This document shows positions 33,645 to 41,027 of a stretch of 41,027 nt of DNA, piece by piece. Source of the stretch: Deltaproteobacteria bacterium (lineage in GTDB: Bacteria > Desulfobacterota > Syntrophobacteria > Syntrophobacterales > Syntrophobacteraceae); contig JAKAJS010000114.1 of assembly GCA_021813685.1 (NCBI GenBank), positions 1 through 41,027 on the forward strand, given 5' to 3'. Within the stretch, counting starts at the first letter, position 1; each line of letters begins with the position of its first letter. The translations under genes were made by a program, and so were the position numbers. The notes beneath the pieces are model-generated. The model saw nothing but the letters and a program-made list of their open reading frames with translations. It did no database searches and had not been told where the DNA came from.

Positions 33645-34073
33645 ATGAAAGAAAGCCTTACACCCGGCCTCACGTTTCAGTTCAGCTTCCTCGTGTCGGA
33701 GGAAAAGACCGTACCGCGCCTGTATCCGGAATCCGAAGAGTTTCAATCGATGCCAAGGGTATTTGCGACAGGTTTCATGGTGGGTCTGCTCGAATGGGCC
33801 TGCATCAGGGCAGTAGCCCCACACATCGACTGGCCCCGGGAGCAGACAGTGGGGACGGCGATAAATGTGACTCATACGGCTGCGACGCCGCCGGGGCTGA
33901 CCGTGCAGATACGGGGAAGGCTCGAAAAAGTCGAAGGACGCAAGCTCACCTTCTTTCTCGAGGCCGATGACGGGATCGATAAGATCTGCGAGGGATACCA
34001 TGAAAGGTTTGTCATCGACGCGGCAAAGTTTACCGCCAGGGCAATGAAAAAGGCAGTGAGCAGTGAACCGTGA
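33645..34073 (+). CDS. Hotdog-fold acyl-CoA thioesterase (FlK-like)
   Basis: A 142-residue single-domain hotdog protein. MPRVFATGFMVGLLEWACIRAVAP and TVGTAINVTHTAATPPGLTVQI are the hallmark segments of the family that includes fluoroacetyl-CoA thioesterase FlK; the conserved Thr/Glu/His set is present (T in FATGF, E in LLEWA, H in VTHTAA). IRGRLEKVEGRKLTFFLEADD and ICEGYHERFVID follow. It probably hydrolyses a small acyl-CoA; the substrate is not predictable. AAAGGAG is 9 bases before the ATG. The last residues (AVSSEP) are encoded by the left arm of a heptad palindrome. Likely controlled by the divergent LysR gene. Confidence 0.87.
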   Translation: MKESLTPGLTFQFSFLVSEEKTVPRLYPESEEFQSMPRVFATGFMVGLLEWACIRAVAPHIDWPREQTVGTAINVTHTAATPPGLTVQIRGRLEKVEGRKLTFFLEADDGIDKICEGYHERFVIDAAKFTARAMKKAVSSEP

Positions 34074-34161
34074 GCAGTGAACAGAAAAAGCAGTTCGCCG
34101 ACCAAGGGTCCCACCGCTCACTGTTCACTGTTCACTGCTCACTGCCTCGCACTGTTCATTG
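34053..34161. repeat. Gene-end palindrome built of 7-bp tandem repeats (CAGTGAA type)
   Basis: Left arm GCAGTGA, GCAGTGA, ACCGTGA, GCAGTGA, ACAG; right arm CACTGTT, CACTGTT, CACTGCT, CACTGCC, then a shorter ACTGTTCATTG. Exact 7-base period; the arms are reverse complements. The left arm starts inside the thioesterase gene and supplies its last six codons and stop. Confidence 0.75.
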
Positions 34162-34255
34162 ACTTTATGCGTGCGGGGAGATATTTGGAAGCTGTCACGG
34201 CAAGATATGGAGAGGTAGAGGTGGACGGCACACAAAGAACCATTCAGGAGTTTCG

Positions 34256-35281
34256 ATGAAACAGGTGCGCGTGGAAGAAGCGGTAGGGATGGTGCTCTGT
34301 CACGATATCACCCGGATCGTTCCGGGCGAATTCAAGGGGCGGGCGTTTCGCAAAGGCCATCGGGTCCAGACCGAGGACATCCCCTTGCTGAAGAATCTGG
34401 GCAAAGAGCATTTGTATGTATTTGAATTGAAAGAGGGCTGGATTCATGAAGACGACGCTGCTTTGCGCATCGCCAGGGCGGCGGCGGGCCCCGGCATAGC
34501 GCTGAGCGATCCGGCCGAGGGCAGGGTAAACCTTTCGGCCGTGGACTCCGGGCTTTTGAAGGTGGAGGTTGAAGCCCTATTGCGCATCAATTCGATCGAG
34601 GAGATCGTTTTCTCCACTCTTCACACCAACCAGCAGGCAAGCGCGGGGCGCTGCGTAGCGGGTACGCGGATCATTCCGTTGATGACCCGGGAAGAAAAGA
34701 TCGAAGAGGTGGAAAAAATTTGCCGGGAGTCGGGTCCGGTGGTTTCGGTTCGCCCTTTCCGCCCGCTCCAGGTGGGCATTGTGACCACAGGCTCCGAAGT
34801 GTATTCGGGCAGGATCGAAGACAAATTCGGCCCCGTTTTGCGAACCAAATTTGCCGAACTGGGCTGTACGGTCATGGGACAGGTCCTGGTGGCCGATGAG
34901 GTGGAAAAGACGGTTGCCGCCATCCACGGATTTTTGGAAGGGGGGGCAGGCCTGGTAGCGGTCACGGGGGGCATGTCTGTGGACCCCGACGACCAGACCC
35001 CTACGGCCATCCGCTCCGCGGGAGGCGAGGTAGTGAGCTATGGTGCGCCTACGTTTCCGGGTGCCATGTTCATGCTGGCCTATATCCGGGGCGTCCCGGT
35101 AGTGGGGTTGCCCGGCTGTGTCATGTACTACCGCGCCAGTGTGTTCGACCTGACGGTCCCCCGGATCGTGGCCGGTGAGACCCTTACCCGGGCCGACATT
35201 GTGGCGATGGGACACGGAGGCTTGTGCGCAGGGTGCGCCGAGTGCCGCTACCCGATCTGCTCCTTTGGCAAAGGCTGTTGA
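34256..35281 (+). CDS. Molybdopterin-binding-domain protein with C-terminal Cys cluster
   Basis: A 341-residue protein. The middle-to-C-terminal part (about 170-310) is a MogA/MoeA-type domain: LQVGIVTTGSEVYSGRIEDKF, LVAVTGGMSVDPDDQTPTAI and VVGLPGCVMYYRASVFDLTVPRIVAGE. The N-terminal 165 residues are not the usual MoeA domain: the SAMDGYA motif is absent. The last 18 residues hold five Cys (324, 327, 330, 335, 341; C-x2-C-x2-C-x4-C-x5-C), which suggests a metal or Fe-S site. AGGAG lies 5 bases before the ATG. It is 50 bases upstream of xdhC, which supports a role in molybdenum-cofactor handling, perhaps loading a specific molybdoenzyme; that is inference. Confidence 0.82.
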   Translation: MKQVRVEEAVGMVLCHDITRIVPGEFKGRAFRKGHRVQTEDIPLLKNLGKEHLYVFELKEGWIHEDDAALRIARAAAGPGIALSDPAEGRVNLSAVDSGLLKVEVEALLRINSIEEIVFSTLHTNQQASAGRCVAGTRIIPLMTREEKIEEVEKICRESGPVVSVRPFRPLQVGIVTTGSEVYSGRIEDKFGPVLRTKFAELGCTVMGQVLVADEVEKTVAAIHGFLEGGAGLVAVTGGMSVDPDDQTPTAIRSAGGEVVSYGAPTFPGAMFMLAYIRGVPVVGLPGCVMYYRASVFDLTVPRIVAGETLTRADIVAMGHGGLCAGCAECRYPICSFGKGC

Positions 35282-35331
35282 ATCCTGCAGCAGTGGCGCT
35301 CTAATCGATACAAGGAGAAAGGTTTACGGCG

Positions 35332-36378
35332 ATGAAACGGATCGAACGGGATATTTTGGAACTGCTTGGACGGGGCGAGGATTTGGTGCTGGCAACCATT
35401 CTCACCAACCAGGGCTCTACCCCGCGATCGATGGGCGCGCAGATGGTAATTCGTCCCGACGGTCGGATCCGGGGCACGATCGGCGGCGGTAAGGTGGAAG
35501 CGGCAGTCATCCAGACGGCCGAAGAGATCCGGACAAAATCGGGGGCGATGGTGCGCGACTACGATTTGACGGGAAGCGCCGGGGCGGATATGGATCTTAT
35601 CTGCGGCGGCCGGCTTTCGGTGCTTATCGAGCACCTCGCGCTCACCCCCGGAGCGGCGGCTCGCTACGAAGCCGTGGTGGAAGAAATGGAGGCGGGCAGG
35701 CGCATTCTTTCGGTGGCGCTTCTGCCGGAGTCAAATCCCTCGGGGCCTTTGAAGCGCTTCGTTCTTCGGCAGGATGGCTCGGCCATTGGCGACACCGAAG
35801 CCGCCGCCCCCGTTGCCAGGCGCATCGCAAGCGCCTTTGGAGAAAATCGCTCGACCGCTATCCTCCCCCTGGACGGCAAACGCTACCTGGTTGAAGCCAT
35901 GTGTGCCAGGGGGTCCGTTTTCATCTTCGGCGCCGGGCACGTCTCCCGGGAACTGGCCCGACTCACCTCACGCATGGAATTTCGCACCATTGTGCTCGAT
36001 GACAGGGGCGAATTCGCCAATCGGGAACGCTTCCCGACAGCTGACGAAGTGCGCGTGACCGCCGGATTCGACAATGTGTTGCAAGCTTTACCGATCGGGC
36101 CCGAGAGCTACCTGGTGATTGTCACCCGCGGCCACAGCCACGACAAGACCGTTCTCGCGCAGGCGATTCGAACGAACGCGGCCTATATCGGGATGATCGG
36201 AAGCCGCCGAAAACGCACCAGTGTCTATGCAGCGTTGCGTTCCGAGGGCGTTAGCCAGGAGAGCCTCGAACGGGTAAGATGCCCGATCGGGCTGGAGATA
36301 GGCGCCGAGACTCCAGAGGAGATCGCAGTCAGCATCGCGGCCGAGCTTATCCGGACACGCTCGGAAAAAAATGGATAG
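35332..36378 (+). CDS. xdhC: XdhC/CoxI-family molybdenum-cofactor maturation factor
   Basis: A 348-residue protein. XdhC proteins bind molybdenum cofactor and help insert or sulfurate it in xanthine-dehydrogenase-type enzymes. The N-terminal domain has LATILTNQGSTPRSMGAQMV and TIGGGKVEAAVI (about residues 20-60), with the conserved CGG in DLICGGRLSVLIE. The C-terminal Rossmann domain starts FIFGAGHVSRELARL (about residue 199) and contains YLVIVTRGHSHDKTVLAQAI and YIGMIGSRRKR. AAGGAGAAAGG precedes the ATG. No xanthine-dehydrogenase subunits are in the window. It ends at the start of a heptad repeat; the stop TAG is its first bases. Confidence 0.9.
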   Translation: MKRIERDILELLGRGEDLVLATILTNQGSTPRSMGAQMVIRPDGRIRGTIGGGKVEAAVIQTAEEIRTKSGAMVRDYDLTGSAGADMDLICGGRLSVLIEHLALTPGAAARYEAVVEEMEAGRRILSVALLPESNPSGPLKRFVLRQDGSAIGDTEAAAPVARRIASAFGENRSTAILPLDGKRYLVEAMCARGSVFIFGAGHVSRELARLTSRMEFRTIVLDDRGEFANRERFPTADEVRVTAGFDNVLQALPIGPESYLVIVTRGHSHDKTVLAQAIRTNAAYIGMIGSRRKRTSVYAALRSEGVSQESLERVRCPIGLEIGAETPEEIAVSIAAELIRTRSEKNG

Positions 36379-36440
36379 TCGTCGATCTCCGGTTGCCGCT
36401 TGTCAGATACCAGCAACCAAAAACTGACAACTAAACACCA
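36376..36440. repeat. Gene-end palindrome built of 7-bp repeats (GGTTGCC/CAACxxx type)
   Basis: TAGTCGT, CGATCTC, CGGTTGC, CGCTTGT, CAGATAC, CAGCAAC, CAAAAAC, TGACAAC, TAAACAC: a 7-base period throughout, with GGTTGC and CTTGTCAG pairing with GCAACC and CTGACAA. It fills the whole gap between the convergent stops of xdhC and mreB. Confidence 0.65.
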
Positions 36441-37463
36441 TCAGTTCAAAAAGACGTCGCGGTAATGATCGAAATGCTCGGTTACCGATCCGGCGCCGCG
36501 AATCACGGCCCGAAGGGGGTCTTCGGTCTGGATCACATCGAGTCCCACGGCCTGGTTGATGAGTGCGCGAAGCCCTTTTAAGAGCGCCCCTCCCCCGGCC
36601 AGCCAGATGCCGTTTTCGGCCACATCGGCCGCCAGATCGGGCGAAGCCTTTTCCAGCACACGGCGAACCGCTTCAATGATCGCCAGAGTAGGCTCACGCA
36701 TCGCCTGTCTTACGTCGGCATCGGTGATGGATATGACTTTCGGCATCCCGCTGGCGAGGTCTTTGCCCCGAAGCTTTATCTCGAGTGATTTCTTCAAGGG
36801 CACGGCGGAACCGATTTTCATCTTGATGACTTCGGCCATCATTTCGCTTATCGACACACTGTGTTTCTGCCGGATATAGTTGCAGATGGCATCGTTTGCT
36901 TCATCGCCGGCCACCCGGAGCGACTCGCTGCAGGAGACGGCAAACTTGGAGATTATGGCGACCTCGGTAGTCCCCCCGCCGATATCGACCACCATCTGCC
37001 CCGCGGGTTGATCGATGGGAAGCCCCGCGCCGATTGCAGCGGCCATCGGCTCTTCGATGAGGTACACCTTTCCGGCGCCGGCCATATCGGCGGCCTCGAT
37101 CACCGCGCGCTTCTCCACGGAAGTGATTCCCACGGGAACGGCTACGACCAACTTGGGTTTGGAGAGCGGGAAACGCCGGAATACTTTTCCCAGAAAGGAG
37201 CGGACCATGAAAGAAGCCAACTCGAAGTCGTAGATCACTCCGTCGCGCATCGGCCGGGTGATAACCGTTCCGCGCGTGTGCCGACCTGCCAGGTTTTTCG
37301 CTTCCCGCCCGATAGCGATCACCTCGCCGGAATTTTTCGTCGTGGCTACCATGGATGGTTCGTCAAGAACAACACCCTTTCCCTTGACATATATGAGGGT
37401 ATTCGCCGTACCCAAATCCATTGCCATGTCTTTGGCGAGAAAATCCATCATCCGGCCGAACAT
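36441..37463 (-). CDS. mreB: Rod-shape-determining actin homologue MreB
   Basis: Membrane-associated actin-like filament protein that guides lateral peptidoglycan synthesis. The 340 residues match the family. Phosphate 1 MAMDLGTANTLIYVKGKGVV, connect 1, VVAVPVGITSVEKRAVIEAADMAGA, phosphate 2 MVVDIGGGTTEVAIIS, ESLRVAGDEAND and the adenosine motif IWLAGGGALLKGL are all visible. The FGRMMDF segment at the N-terminus is the amphipathic membrane helix region. GGGGAG lies about 6 bases before the ATG at 37463; the upstream in-frame ATG (37517) has no ribosome site. mreC does not follow; instead xdhC is convergent, so it is a single-gene mreB locus. Confidence 0.96.
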   Translation of the reverse strand: MFGRMMDFLAKDMAMDLGTANTLIYVKGKGVVLDEPSMVATTKNSGEVIAIGREAKNLAGRHTRGTVITRPMRDGVIYDFELASFMVRSFLGKVFRRFPLSKPKLVVAVPVGITSVEKRAVIEAADMAGAGKVYLIEEPMAAAIGAGLPIDQPAGQMVVDIGGGTTEVAIISKFAVSCSESLRVAGDEANDAICNYIRQKHSVSISEMMAEVIKMKIGSAVPLKKSLEIKLRGKDLASGMPKVISITDADVRQAMREPTLAIIEAVRRVLEKASPDLAADVAENGIWLAGGGALLKGLRALINQAVGLDVIQTEDPLRAVIRGAGSVTEHFDHYRDVFLN

Positions 37464-37507
37464 TTCGCGCTCCCCTTTCACTCCCGGTTTATCCAGAGAT
37501 GGCGAAG

Positions 37508-37537
37508 TATATATCAAAAGAAGGGTTCTTTATGCAA
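37508..37537 (-). promoter_or_regulatory. Candidate promoter for mreB
   Basis: On the minus strand: TTGCAT (37537-37532), an 18-base spacer and TATATA (37513-37508). The leader would be about 40 bases. Confidence 0.45.
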
Positions 37538-37604
37538 AAGGAAGTTTCCCAAAATAAAATTATTCTCTGCATCGACTTTTAGATGGAAAATCGGGTAATT
37601 TCGG

Positions 37605-37634
37605 TTGACAAAAAGTCGCTACCTCTCCATAGAT
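37605..37634 (+). promoter_or_regulatory. Candidate promoter for the carboxypeptidase gene
   Basis: A perfect TTGACA at 37605-37610; the best -10-like hexamers lie at 37627-37634 (CATAGA/TAGATA) and are weak. No other good candidate is seen in the 37538-37746 gap. Confidence 0.35.
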
Positions 37635-37746
37635 ACACAATCTTCGGATCTCGCGAAGGGGGGTCTCGGGGGCAAAGAGTTGGGAGTCACAGTAACGCGT
37701 TGGCCTCATTCTCGAGGTCGGAAACAACAAAAGAGGAGAGGTTCAG

Positions 37747-39096
37747 ATGCGGGGCAAGGGGCAGTTCGTATGGTTTTTTATGCTGTTTTCTTTCTGCTCG
37801 TTTCTTCCAACCATTTCACATGCCGAATTTCAACGGGTCAACGCCCGTTCGGCCATCGTCTATGACATGGCGTCGGGTAAGGTGCTCTACGAGCAAAACG
37901 CCGACGAGCTAATCCCACCGGCTTCTCTTACTAAGATTGTTACCCTCTACCTGACCTGGGAAGCCATAGAGTCCGGACAGATCAGCCTTTCCGACAGGGT
38001 CCGAGTCAGCCGGTATGCCGCCTCCATGCCCAATGTCCGGATGGGACTGCGAGCAGGCGATGTAGTCACCGTCTCGCAACTGATCCACGGAATGGCCATA
38101 GAATCGGGAAATGACGCCGCAGTGGCCATGGCCGAATACCTCGGCGGAACGGTGCCGCATTTCGTCGCCATGATGAATGCCAAGGCGCGCGAGTTGGGAA
38201 TGACCCATACTCATTTCGTGACGCCCAACGGACTGCCCGCCCAGGGGCAGCTCACTACCGCACGAGACATCATGAAGGCCTCTATCGCCTATATTCGCCG
38301 CTTCCCCGAGGCGCTCGCGATCAGTTCCAAGCGATCATTTACCTACAAGGGCAAAACGGATCACAACCCTAACAACCTTCTGGGCGTCTGCCCCGGGGTA
38401 GATGGTCTGAAGACCGGCTTTGTCTGCGCCTCGGGCTTCAATATCTCTGCGACCGCCATGCGGGACAACACCAGAATGATTGCCGTGGTTTTGGGCGCTC
38501 AAAGCCCGGGGATCCGACGCGTGGATGTCGAAAGCCTCATTGAAAATGCCTACCGGGAAGTCGGAGGCCCCTGCTACGCAGTGGGTCGCTATCCACGAGC
38601 GCCTGGCGCCCGGATGTGCAGGGTCGCCCATCGAAAGATCCAGCCGATGCGCATGGTCCGGCAAGCGCCAACCGGGCGCTCGCGACGGGTCGCCCGCAGG
38701 CAGGTTCTCAGAGCGAGAACCGTGGCCGCTTCCCGGAATCGGCTGAGAGCTTTGGCCCACGGCAGGCGCATAGCACCAACCAGGCTGGCTTTGAGCGAAA
38801 GAAAAGCGCAGAGCCACCATGGCGTGAAGCATCGGGTCGTAAGCAGAACCGCGGCACATGCGGCCAGGCGCCGAACCGTTATGTCCAAACACGCCCTCGA
38901 AAAGGGGAAAAAACTTGCGACCCTCCGCAGAAAAGCGGTCCACGCAAAAGCGGTAAAGGCCTCGCACAAGGCCCAGCGAATGCGCGAAAAGAAGCGGAAG
39001 CTCGCCGTCCACAGCCGCGCCAGGGTCAAAACGGCCGTGAAGAAAAGGCACAGCAGCGCACGCCGCGCCAAGATCGGACACAGGCATGTAGGTTAG
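37747..39096 (+). CDS. D-alanyl-D-alanine carboxypeptidase (low-mass PBP) with long polycationic C-terminal tail
   Basis: Trims the terminal D-Ala of peptidoglycan in the periplasm. The signal peptide is residues 1-26 (cleavage after SHA). The serine-peptidase S11 domain, about 30-275, has the active-site S60-L-T-K63, the S120-G-N122 motif and K222-T-G224. The usual C-terminal PBP5-like beta domain and amphipathic anchor are absent. Instead residues about 280-449 form a tail extremely rich in Arg, Lys, His and Ala (for example RSRRVARRQVLRARTVAASR and HKAQRMREKKRKLAVHSRAR), low in acidic residues and reminiscent of histone H1. GAGGAGAGG precedes the ATG. The tail frame stays open for 500 bases, and an overlapping +1 frame is open too, as expected for GC-rich low-complexity DNA. 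Confidence 0.88.
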   Translation: MRGKGQFVWFFMLFSFCSFLPTISHAEFQRVNARSAIVYDMASGKVLYEQNADELIPPASLTKIVTLYLTWEAIESGQISLSDRVRVSRYAASMPNVRMGLRAGDVVTVSQLIHGMAIESGNDAAVAMAEYLGGTVPHFVAMMNAKARELGMTHTHFVTPNGLPAQGQLTTARDIMKASIAYIRRFPEALAISSKRSFTYKGKTDHNPNNLLGVCPGVDGLKTGFVCASGFNISATAMRDNTRMIAVVLGAQSPGIRRVDVESLIENAYREVGGPCYAVGRYPRAPGARMCRVAHRKIQPMRMVRQAPTGRSRRVARRQVLRARTVAASRNRLRALAHGRRIAPTRLALSERKAQSHHGVKHRVVSRTAAHAARRRTVMSKHALEKGKKLATLRRKAVHAKAVKASHKAQRMREKKRKLAVHSRARVKTAVKKRHSSARRAKIGHRHVG

Positions 39097-39161
39097 GCGG
39101 GCGGCGGGTCGCCGCTGCCGGGCTGCCCGCTTGCTTCGCGGGCGGGCAAGACAAAAGTGCC
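39097..39161 (+). repeat. REP-like GC-rich hairpin repeat, copy C
   Basis: CGGGTCGCCGCTGCCGGGCT, then GCCCGCTTGCTTCGCGGGCG and GGCAAGACAAAAGTGCC. The GCCCGC-TTGCTTC-GCGGGC stem is the centre. It is very similar to copy B at 24361 and sits right after a stop codon. Confidence 0.7.
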
Positions 39162-39262
39162 TTCCCTACCCTTTTGGGGCAACAGGGGAATCATTCAGAC
39201 CTTACGCGACACAAATCGAAATGGTGAGGGTTGACAGGCTGAAATCTCTTTCCGCCGGGCCA

Positions 39263-39291
39263 TTGAGGAATCCCGCGGGGGTGGATATAAT
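39263..39291 (+). promoter_or_regulatory. Sigma-70 promoter for the DUF4177-like gene
   Basis: TTGAGG (39263-39268), exactly 17 bases, perfect TATAAT (39286-39291). It lies about 95 bases before the start codon. Confidence 0.6.
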
Positions 39292-39385
39292 CCTCGAGTC
39301 GAGGGGAGTCGAGGTGTCCGGCATGAAACGGTGTTCCCCCTTGCCGTTTCCAGCTTCCGAGGGAAATGATTCCAGGAGAACAGTA

Positions 39386-39613
39386 ATGAGCAATTATGAA
39401 TATAAGGTTACCCTCCATCCGGCAGAAGCGTTCCGGGAAATCGTTCTGTTTTGTTCCCGGGATGGAAGCTGCAGTGCGGAAATGGTTCCTTCCGAGCAGA
39501 TAAGGAAGATGGAGAGTCTTCTAAACGAAGGCGGGCTGGAGGGTTGGGAGTTGGTGCAGGCGAGCTTCGGAAAAGAGGGGCTGCTCGTTTTCTGGAAAAG
39601 GCAACTCGTCTAG
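39386..39613 (+). CDS. DUF4177-like small protein
   Basis: A 75-residue protein. It begins MSNYEYKVTLHPAEAFREIV and ends with LLNEGGLEGWELVQASFGKE followed by GLLVFWKRQLV. The YEYKV start, the LNxxGxxGWELV centre and the FWKR end are the hallmark of the DUF4177 family, a small alpha/beta domain of unknown role. AGGAG is 7 bases before the ATG, and a clear promoter lies upstream. An insertion relative to typical members (residues about 20-45) contains two Cys. Convergent with hisF. Confidence 0.75.
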   Translation: MSNYEYKVTLHPAEAFREIVLFCSRDGSCSAEMVPSEQIRKMESLLNEGGLEGWELVQASFGKEGLLVFWKRQLV

Positions 39614-39629
39614 GTCGACGAATTGCCTT

Positions 39630-40409
39630 TTACCACGAACCTCGAACCCCTATCCCTTTTTGCGACAGAAATTCTTTTATCCCTCCGATGGTATAGGTAC
39701 CGTAGTGAACCATAGAGGCGATGAGCGCGGCGTCGGCGCAGCCCTGCTCGAAAACGTCCAGAAGGTGCTGCGGCTCCCCGGCCCCGCCCGATGCGATGAC
39801 CGGTATGCGAACGGAGGTGGAAATCAGCCGCGTCAGTTCGAGCTCGTAACCGGTCCGGGTGCCGTCGGCGTCTATCGAGTTGAGACAGATCTCTCCGGCT
39901 CCGAGTCGTTCGGCTTCCCTGGCCCACCACAGGGCATCGATTCCCATGTGGGTTCGGCCTCCGTTTATGACGATTTCATACCCGGAGGGAATCTTCCCCG
40001 AAGCCCCGACCTTCTTCACATCCATGCCCAAAACTATGCACTGGTTTCCGAAAGCTTCGGCCCCCTGCCGAATGATGTCCGGATTTTGCACGGCCGAGGA
40101 GTTTACCGAAACTTTTTCCGCACCGGCAAGCAGAACCTCGCGCATGTCTTCCAGAGTGCGAATGCCCCCCCCGACCGAAAACGGGATAAAGATGGTCTCC
40201 GCCACCCGGCGAACCACATCGAGCATGATGGGACGCCGGTCGCTCGATGCGGTAATGTCATAGAACACGATTTCATCGGCGCCCTGCTCGTAGTAGAAAC
40301 GTCCCATTTCCACCGGGTCGCCGATATCGACATTTTCCTTGAATTTGATCCCCTTGGTCGTTCTGCCGTCGCGAACGTCCAGGCAGGGTATGATGCGTTT
40401 GCTGAGCAT
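39630..40409 (-). CDS. hisF: Imidazole glycerol phosphate synthase, cyclase subunit
   Basis: With HisH, converts PRFAR plus ammonia to imidazole glycerol phosphate and AICAR in histidine synthesis. The 259-residue TIM barrel has [20 protein letters not shown] (catalytic D11), [35 protein letters not shown] (second catalytic Asp, about 129), [21 protein letters not shown] and [14 protein letters not shown]. It is 14 bases downstream of hisH on the same strand, as in many his operons. The ring after the second Asp has an [13 protein letters not shown] variant but keeps the fold. Confidence 0.95.
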   Translation of the reverse strand: MLSKRIIPCLDVRDGRTTKGIKFKENVDIGDPVEMGRFYYEQGADEIVFYDITASSDRRPIMLDVVRRVAETIFIPFSVGGGIRTLEDMREVLLAGAEKVSVNSSAVQNPDIIRQGAEAFGNQCIVLGMDVKKVGASGKIPSGYEIVINGGRTHMGIDALWWAREAERLGAGEICLNSIDADGTRTGYELELTRLISTSVRIPVIASGGAGEPQHLLDVFEQGCADAALIASMVHYGTYTIGGIKEFLSQKGIGVRGSW

Positions 40410-40423
40410 TGCAGATCCAGTTT

Positions 40424-41027
40424 CTAGGAAAGGCCGCCCCAGCGGCAGAAGTTGTCAAGGAGCTTTAGCCCCGGTTTTCCGCTCTTTTCGGGATGGAATT
40501 GAACGGCGACAAGGTTTTGGAGCGCAACGGCGGAGGTGAACGTTATTCCGTATTCTGTCGTGCCAAAGCAGATATCCTCACTCCCTGGCCGGGCATAATA
40601 GCTGTGGACAAAATAAAATTCGCTCCCCGCAGGGATCCCCTGCACGACGGGGTGGTCCTGGCGAAATTTCACCTCGTTCCAGCCCATGTGCGGTATTTTG
40701 AGAAAATCCCCTCTTTCGGAAACCATTTTCTCCGGAAACCTTCGCACCTCACCCGGCAAAATCCCAAGACACCGGGTCTGGTTCTCCTCGCTCAGATCGA
40801 AGAGCACCTGGAGCCCCACGCAGATGCACAAAAGAGGGACCCGGGCCAAAAAAAGCTCTTTTATGAGGGTATCCAGACCCAACTGCCCCAGGTTTTCCAT
40901 CGACTTCCCGGCCGCCCCCACCCCCGGAAACACCACCCTGTCCGCCCGACGGATCTCGTCCGGGGAGTTTGTGATGCGGCACGAATACCCCAGATGATCC
41001 AGAGCCCGCTTTACGCTGGTAAGGTTT
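40424..41027 (-). CDS. hisH: Imidazole glycerol phosphate synthase, glutaminase subunit (5' end outside window)
   Basis: Supplies ammonia to HisF from glutamine. The reading frame is open through the right edge (first complete codon AAC at 41026-41024), so about 201 C-terminal residues are present. [15 protein letters not shown] and [16 protein letters not shown] form the start of the class-I amidotransferase fold. The nucleophile Cys is in [12 protein letters not shown], where most relatives have GxCLGMQ. The His-x-Glu of the triad is in [21 protein letters not shown]. Upstream his genes would lie beyond the window. Confidence 0.94.
   Translation of the reverse strand, partial: NLTSVKRALDHLGYSCRITNSPDEIRRADRVVFPGVGAAGKSMENLGQLGLDTLIKELFLARVPLLCICVGLQVLFDLSEENQTRCLGILPGEVRRFPEKMVSERGDFLKIPHMGWNEVKFRQDHPVVQGIPAGSEFYFVHSYYARPGSEDICFGTTEYGITFTSAVALQNLVAVQFHPEKSGKPGLKLLDNFCRWGGLS

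Noticed and set aside
34053-34161. CRISPR-like array from repeated words
   Set aside because: Units are 7 bp, contiguous and mirrored; there are no spacers and no cas genes.
34167-34259. 30-codon frame overlapping the molybdopterin-protein start as ATGA
   Set aside because: No ribosome site and no recognisable product; the overlap alone is weak evidence.
38616-39227. Overlapping frame in the carboxypeptidase tail
   Set aside because: Low-complexity GC-rich DNA opens several frames. The main frame continues directly from the PBP domain and signal peptide. A frameshift joining the two is not needed to explain the gene.

Overview
The window looks like chromosomal DNA of a GC-rich Gram-negative bacterium. 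A deltaproteobacterium of the Syntrophobacter / sulfate-reducer type (Desulfobacterota) is my best guess. The reasons are the LPS-export and heptosyltransferase-type genes, a short adenosylhomocysteinase next to metK, NtrC-type sigma-54 control, an XdhC/molybdopterin-protein pair and frequent GTG starts. This is inference from gene content; no rRNA or tRNA gene is present to confirm it. I see no insertion sequence, integrase, CRISPR array or phage module.

Layout. 1-3.9 kb: the N-terminus of a helicase-like protein running off the left edge, a small unknown gene, then ahcY and metK (SAM cycle) behind a long structured leader. 4.1-21.7 kb: a surface-polysaccharide region. It holds msbA, seven glycosyltransferases, wecB, a sulfotransferase and a tight five-gene block in which every junction is a 4-base overlap (methyltransferase, hexapeptide acyltransferase, methyltransferase, sugar epimerase/reductase, GT4). 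It ends with fcl-rfbC-rfbD on the opposite strand. Direction changes often, and two AT-richer gaps (about 7.8-8.4 and 13.9-14.8 kb) suggest assembly from transferred pieces.

22.0-24.4 kb: a compact regulatory module. A sigma-54 activator is followed by three 18-bp operator-like sites, a near-consensus -24/-12 promoter, a stand-alone receiver protein whose phospho-acceptor Asp is replaced by Glu, and a strong terminator. 24.5-31.9 kb: a 57-aa HTH-like protein, der, a soluble REC-histidine kinase, thiL-thiD, a parvulin-type foldase and a GT9 glycosyltransferase. 32.0-36.4 kb: two small genes (one an antitoxin without a toxin), a LysR regulator divergent from a FlK-like thioesterase, a molybdopterin-binding-domain protein with a Cys cluster, and xdhC. 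36.4-41.0 kb: mreB, a D-Ala-D-Ala carboxypeptidase with a very basic C-terminal tail, a DUF4177-like protein, hisF and partial hisH.

Two dispersed non-coding families stand out. One consists of five gene-end palindromes whose two arms are 7-bp (once 8-bp) tandem repeats. The word differs at each site, but the architecture is the same, and at two or more sites the repeat supplies the last codons and stop of the neighbouring gene. The other is a GC-rich REP-like hairpin present in three intergenic copies. The most interesting leads are the sigma-54/Glu-receiver circuit, the heptad palindromes, the metK leader and the polycationic tail on the carboxypeptidase.
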